Shown: positions 59,850-64,000 of the stretch, in pieces
Position numbering within the stretch: the first letter of the stretch is position 1
How the letters are laid out: each line of letters starts with the position of its first letter
NCBI GenBank assembly: GCA_965153455.1
Contig: OZ234497.1
Coordinates: 2,914,001-2,978,000, forward strand
Length of the DNA: 64,000 nt
Reading direction: 5' to 3'
DNA from: Sphagnum compactum
Lineage: Eukaryota > Bryophyta > Sphagnopsida > Sphagnales
Translations under genes and position numbers: made by a program
Notes under the pieces: generated by a model
Told to the model about the DNA's origin: nothing
What the model saw: only the letters and a program-made list of their open reading frames with translations
Databases searched by the model: none

Positions 59850-60575
59850 AATGCAAAAGATCTGGGCTACAAGCCTACTAGCATTTTGAGCCACATTGAT
59901 CTTGATCAGTAGCTTTTCTCTTCTATGTTCATTTTCTGATGTGGTGCTATTATATTGGGTTTGGTAAAATTCGCACAGTCAAAGAATCAAATGTGTGAAG
60001 CTGGATGGAAGCATGAGTATGCATGCCCACGATGTGATGATTGAGAGATTCACAAATGACCGTGATTGCAAGGTATACACTGCTCTACCCCATGATATGG
60101 ACTTGACAAGTAAGTTCTTGAGGGCTCCTCTTTCTTTCCTGTTGTGCATTCAGTGGTAAGGTATTTTTGAACATGAGTCAAGTAAGAATATATTGACAGT
60201 AGAGGAGTGGTTCGATGAGTTTCTTGAACAGATATTCTTCGAGAAATTGGTTTGGTTACATTACTTGAAGATCATGTTTGTGGTAGACAGAGGTTTCTGT
60301 GGACTTGGATGGGAGGACATTGTAGGTATGCAGTAATAAGATTGTGGGGTATGACAGAGGCATCATTTTGGGCAAAGATATCTCATTTGAGTCTACTCTT
60401 TGAAGGTTTATAGTGGTTCCCCAGGAATAGGAACTTGAGTATCCTGAACTCATGACCTACTTAACACAAGTGTGTGATTGGTGCATTTGGCAGGGTGACA
60501 AGGTTTGCCATTGAAAATACAATTGAGGAGCATATACTGAAGCTGCAGGAAAAGAAGCAACTTGTTTTTGAGGGG
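59850..60575 (+). pseudogene. RAD16-like SNF2 helicase, decayed C-terminal exons
   Basis: Three blocks match the end of RAD16-type SNF2 ATPases (nucleotide-excision repair; chromatin translocase). They are GYKPTSILSHIDLDQ (about 59,864-59,908); SQRIKCVKLDGSMSMHAHDV followed by MIERFTNDRDCK (about 59,977-60,072), ending at a donor-like AAG/GTATAC; and RVTRFAIENTIEEHILKLQE followed by KKQLVFEG (60,494-60,573), preceded by an acceptor-like TTGGCAG. The motifs between (the SLKAGGVALNL and DPWWNPAVE region) are missing, so this is not a working gene. Confidence 0.7.
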
Positions 60576-60579
60576 TATT

Positions 60580-62980
60580 ATGCTCTCTCCCATTTCATAA
60601 CGACATATGGAATGCATCTTGTAATTAAGTTGCAAAGCATTTGTCACTCAGGATGGCCAGTCTCATCATCAAGAGTTTGAAAGTTAACATTTAAAGCTAA
60701 TGAGACAATCTAATTGACTTTTGAGTTCTCTAAGCTTTTTGGAGATTCATTTGCAAACAATTTGAAAGAGTATATCCATGGACTTCAAAAACCTGTGAAC
60801 TCTACTATGAAAGAACCTGAACAACTAAGGTTTCAGCTCACTTTTTGGACTTGAAAGCTGCATGCTGATGACATGAAGAGTGGCTTTTTCCACAATGAAG
60901 ACCTTATCTATGGAAGAGTTGACATGAATTTTGTTCACAATATATTGCCACAATATATTTGATCTTTTGTGGGAGAAACAAAAATTGCAAAAACCATTCA
61001 AGGAAAACTACTAATGCTTCATGTGACATGGGGTGAGGGAGCAAGGGAAATGTTGCACAATTCATATTTGTATTCCATGGTGCTTGCATCTTGCACAGCG
61101 AAAGCTTTGGTCTAGGGACCCTCTGTTGGTGGGAGAAGGAATATTTGAGAGCGGCTATTTTTTGGTGAAGGGATAACATATGAGGAAATAATTCATTTTT
61201 AGCTAAATTTGTAAAATCATTTTTGCAACTTGTTTTTTCATGTTAATTTGAAGTCAAAGCATTACTAAGTGATATTGATTGTAGTGTGTATTGATTTCAT
61301 TAGAGAAGGTGTGAACAAATATGAGGTGGCATTAGGAAACATATATGCTTTTAGTGTGAGCACTAAAAGTTTTTAGGGTTTTTGTTGTTTTTGTCAACTT
61401 TTTACACGACAACCATGAAAAGGCTTTTTGTCATTGTTTGTTTCCTCAAATTGTCCATTGCCGTAACAAATTCATGAGAGCATGTTAAGCGAGGTAGGAA
61501 GGTTTGTTGTTTGTAAGTAATGCAGGACTTATTTCAACAGAGTTGTGATGTGTCATAATCCTATTTCAGGAAGTTGTGAAATCATAATTTTAATCTTGTA
61601 ATCATGCAAATGATTACAAATGGTTATACTTATTATTCATGGTCATATAGTTGTATTCATGATTAACCTTGTCCACACTCATAGTAAAAATGATTACAAA
61701 GGACATAATAGTTTAATGTCATAGTCATGAAAGTCATGATTTGGTGTAGTCATCAATTGATTTGCAAAAATCTCCTATGTTATTATGGATGTTCCAAATT
61801 GTGATTATTGATCTACACAACAATCATCAAGTAAATGAACAACCTTATCAATGGGATTCAATGATCTATAATCATACTTACTACATAAGTATTAGTGCCT
61901 ATTGCTAGAAGATTAAAATAACAATGCATGAGAAAAAACATGAGTCAGTTTGGAAATACCTTCAATCAAACAATTTACATACCAAAAGACACATTTACTT
62001 AACCAACAAGACAAGGTACAAACTCCATAATATATATGGTCTGAATCAAATATGGTATTCACCGTTTCATTTTGTTAAAAAACAAAATCAAGATTGGGAC
62101 GTTAGCATGCACTAAAGGTTTAGGCATGCGGTCTAGCTAGGTTAAGCTTAAGTGCCTCATGGCTTAGTCTTAAGTGTACTTTAGGTGTCGTATTAAACAT
62201 TTAATTAACCTTAGATGGTTAGCCCTAATTTAGCCAAGCTTAGGCACCATGTATGCTAAATTACTTAATAGGAATTAACTAATTATTCGTTTAAATTAGG
62301 ATCATATTATAATATGATTAATTATAATACATATAAAAATATAACTAGTCTAACTTATAAATAATTATACTTTAACATTTGAAAATAATAATATTATTAA
62401 ATTAATGTATGTATTTGTCCCAATCTTTATGGTTAATGCAATCTTTAAATAGTTAATATTATTAATGTTATATTTTTGTATTAACTAGGTCTAAGTCAAA
62501 CCCATTCTAATAACATCAATAATTGCAAAAAAATTCACAATGAAACCAAGTTATGGTGCATTGAGATACAACACATTATGCCAAGGTTTGAAATTTAAAG
62601 TAATGCAATTACCTCCAAATTTTAAAAAATGGTCAAGCGGTAACAATAATGGCAAAATGGAATTGTTACATAATTTTGTTTTTGCATCTTTTTCTTGAGA
62701 TATTTCAAACCATGGAAATTCTATTGGGAGACTTTCTAGAATACCACAAGCTAAATAAAAATCATTTTTCGCGTATCTATCGAGAGAAATCAAATCATCC
62801 GACTTATTTTGTGACAAAAACCAAGAATCTCGAGCTGCTAATCCGGTTAGGCAACCCAAAACATGAGGTAATACAGTAAACTATTTTATAGTTGATTTGG
62901 CAACTAAAGGTTCTAAATACCATTTGGACAAGTAATAAAAAAAAAATCCATAAATAATTACTAATATATAGAGGATTTTG
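60580..62980. other. Intergenic, AT-rich, nothing recognised
   Basis: Short ORFs without motifs. The A+T content rises strongly from 61,500 to 62,970. Confidence 0.5.
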
Positions 62981-62988
62981 GGGATCAG

Positions 62989-63280
62989 TTAGGGCCAAAC
63001 AATCGATTGTGCGGTGATCACGTTGTAGATCCGCAACACCACTTGTACTCGTACTCGTATTCCACAGCTACAATCGACCGACGATCGACCACGGCTCCCT
63101 CGAAATCTGAAGCAACTCCGAACCTAGTCTCTGCTTCTTCTTCTTCCTCACAGAATTACAGAACTCAACAACAGGAAAAGCAGCAACAGCAGCTCCTTCT
63201 CTTGTACGCTTCGGGTGGCTCCCTGAATCAACAACACGTCTGTTCTGGGGCATCACCGGCAGAAGATGCTAGTGGCAACG
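62989..63280 (+). CDS. Possible exon of a gene continuing beyond the window
   Basis: A sharp rise in G+C marks this stretch. The open frame is Ser/Gln-rich (YRTQQQEKQQQQLLLLYASG, then QHVCSGASPAEDASG) and ends at a very good donor (CGA/GTAAGTAT, about 63,280). There is no ATG in frame, so it would be an internal exon after an acceptor near 62,988, or 5' UTR. The minus strand is also open here. Family unknown. Confidence 0.28.
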
Positions 63281-63299
63281 AGTAAGTATTGTGGAGAAA

Positions 63300-64000
63300 G
63301 AAGGATGAGGAGGAGAAAGGGAGAGTAATGGAGAGGAGGGCACGCAAGGAGAGGCGATTCTCATGCATTGAATTCTCTGCGAAATCAGAGTCGAAGCGAT
63401 TGAACTAAGTGGTGCTAATCCAGAAGCTCGCCCAGGAGAGAAACTCGGGTCCCAGGTGTTTTGTCTCTAAAGAAGCCAAAATCAACAATTTTTTGGGAAA
63501 TGAATTTTCAGAGAAAATAAGTTTTTGTTATATTTCAAGTTTATAGCAAGGTTTTTTTTTCTTTTTTTTCTTTGGATTTTGTGATATAGTCACATTGGCA
63601 ACCATCCACAAGAAGGATTAATTTCAGTGACGAGTAATCAGAACTGGTATACGGGATTTTTTGGAATTCTTTGTATGGTCGCCCATGGACCATTCCAAAG
63701 ACAATTTCAAAACTAACTATCTCATTTTCAAGCTTTTTTTTACAAAAATTTAATAATGACTTTTATTTTATTTATTTTTAACAACTATCTCCCATCTTTC
63801 CTAAGAACCATCTCCATTTTATATCTATTTCACTCACTCTTTCTCCTTATCCACCAACATAGATATGAAAAAAACAAATTAACATGTGTCTTTTCATGTT
63901 CATGAAATGTATATTAATTTAAATTAATTTTAACATTGAAATAAATAATAATGAATTATTGAAAGTCATAAGAGAAAAAACAAATAGTTGATTCTCATTG
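63300..64000. other. Right flank, nothing recognised
   Basis: Purine-rich for 170 bases, then AT-rich. It may be an intron of the gene suggested just upstream. Confidence 0.3.

Overview
The window looks like nuclear DNA of a land plant with a large, AT-rich, transposon-filled genome. The evidence is a plant-specific WOX13-type homeobox gene with GT-AG introns, a plastid-targeted universal-stress-protein gene, a TAF8-like histone fold, plus Helitron, CACTA, LTR and LINE relics. A fern or other non-flowering lineage is my guess. The sequence alone does not fix the species.

Layout. 0-0.5 kb: a TAF8-like histone-fold ORF running in from the left edge. 1.6-4.2 kb: a decayed LINE with a reverse transcriptase and a C-terminal restriction-like endonuclease. 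6-9.8 kb: repeats, then the WOX13-like gene (five predicted exons, uORF-rich leader). 10.9-15.6 kb: AT-rich, empty. 16.3-21.1 kb (copy A), 24.7-30 kb (copy B) and 52.8-54.0 kb (fragment C): one repeated unit with decayed exons of a host-like gene I do not recognise and, antisense at its far end, a small two-exon gene for a single-pass membrane protein that is intact in A and broken in B. Two short Helitrons in opposite orientation (19.3 and 22.3 kb) and a multi-hairpin foldback element (21.1 kb) lie in or beside copy A; a LINE tail lies in copy B.

34-42.4 kb: nested transposons. A Ty3-type RT relic lies on the minus strand. An LTR-type element has its gag start at 37,239, and gag is interrupted after about five codons by a CACTA-like element (37,256-39,586, TSD TAT). 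A second CACTA-like element (35,100-36,916, TSD TAA) lies upstream, and a DDE-like transposase relic lies downstream. 43.4-45.7 kb: the most unexpected item, a multi-exon pseudogene whose pieces follow the order of the C-terminal half of a bacterial-type NAD+-dependent DNA ligase (Zn finger, helix-hairpin-helix units, BRCT, second BRCT-like end).

48-51 kb: minisatellites and an unrecognised decayed ORF family. 55.8-58.3 kb: the universal-stress-protein gene, with a four-unit tandem repeat filling intron 1. 59.8-60.6 kb: a decayed RAD16-like SNF2 helicase. 63 kb: the edge of a possible further gene.

The probably functional genes are WOX13-like, the USP-like gene and perhaps the small membrane-protein gene in copy A. 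They form no operon-like unit. Everything else is transposon, repeat or gene relic. Exon models were built by eye from splice signals and reading-frame phase; no RNA evidence or database search was available.
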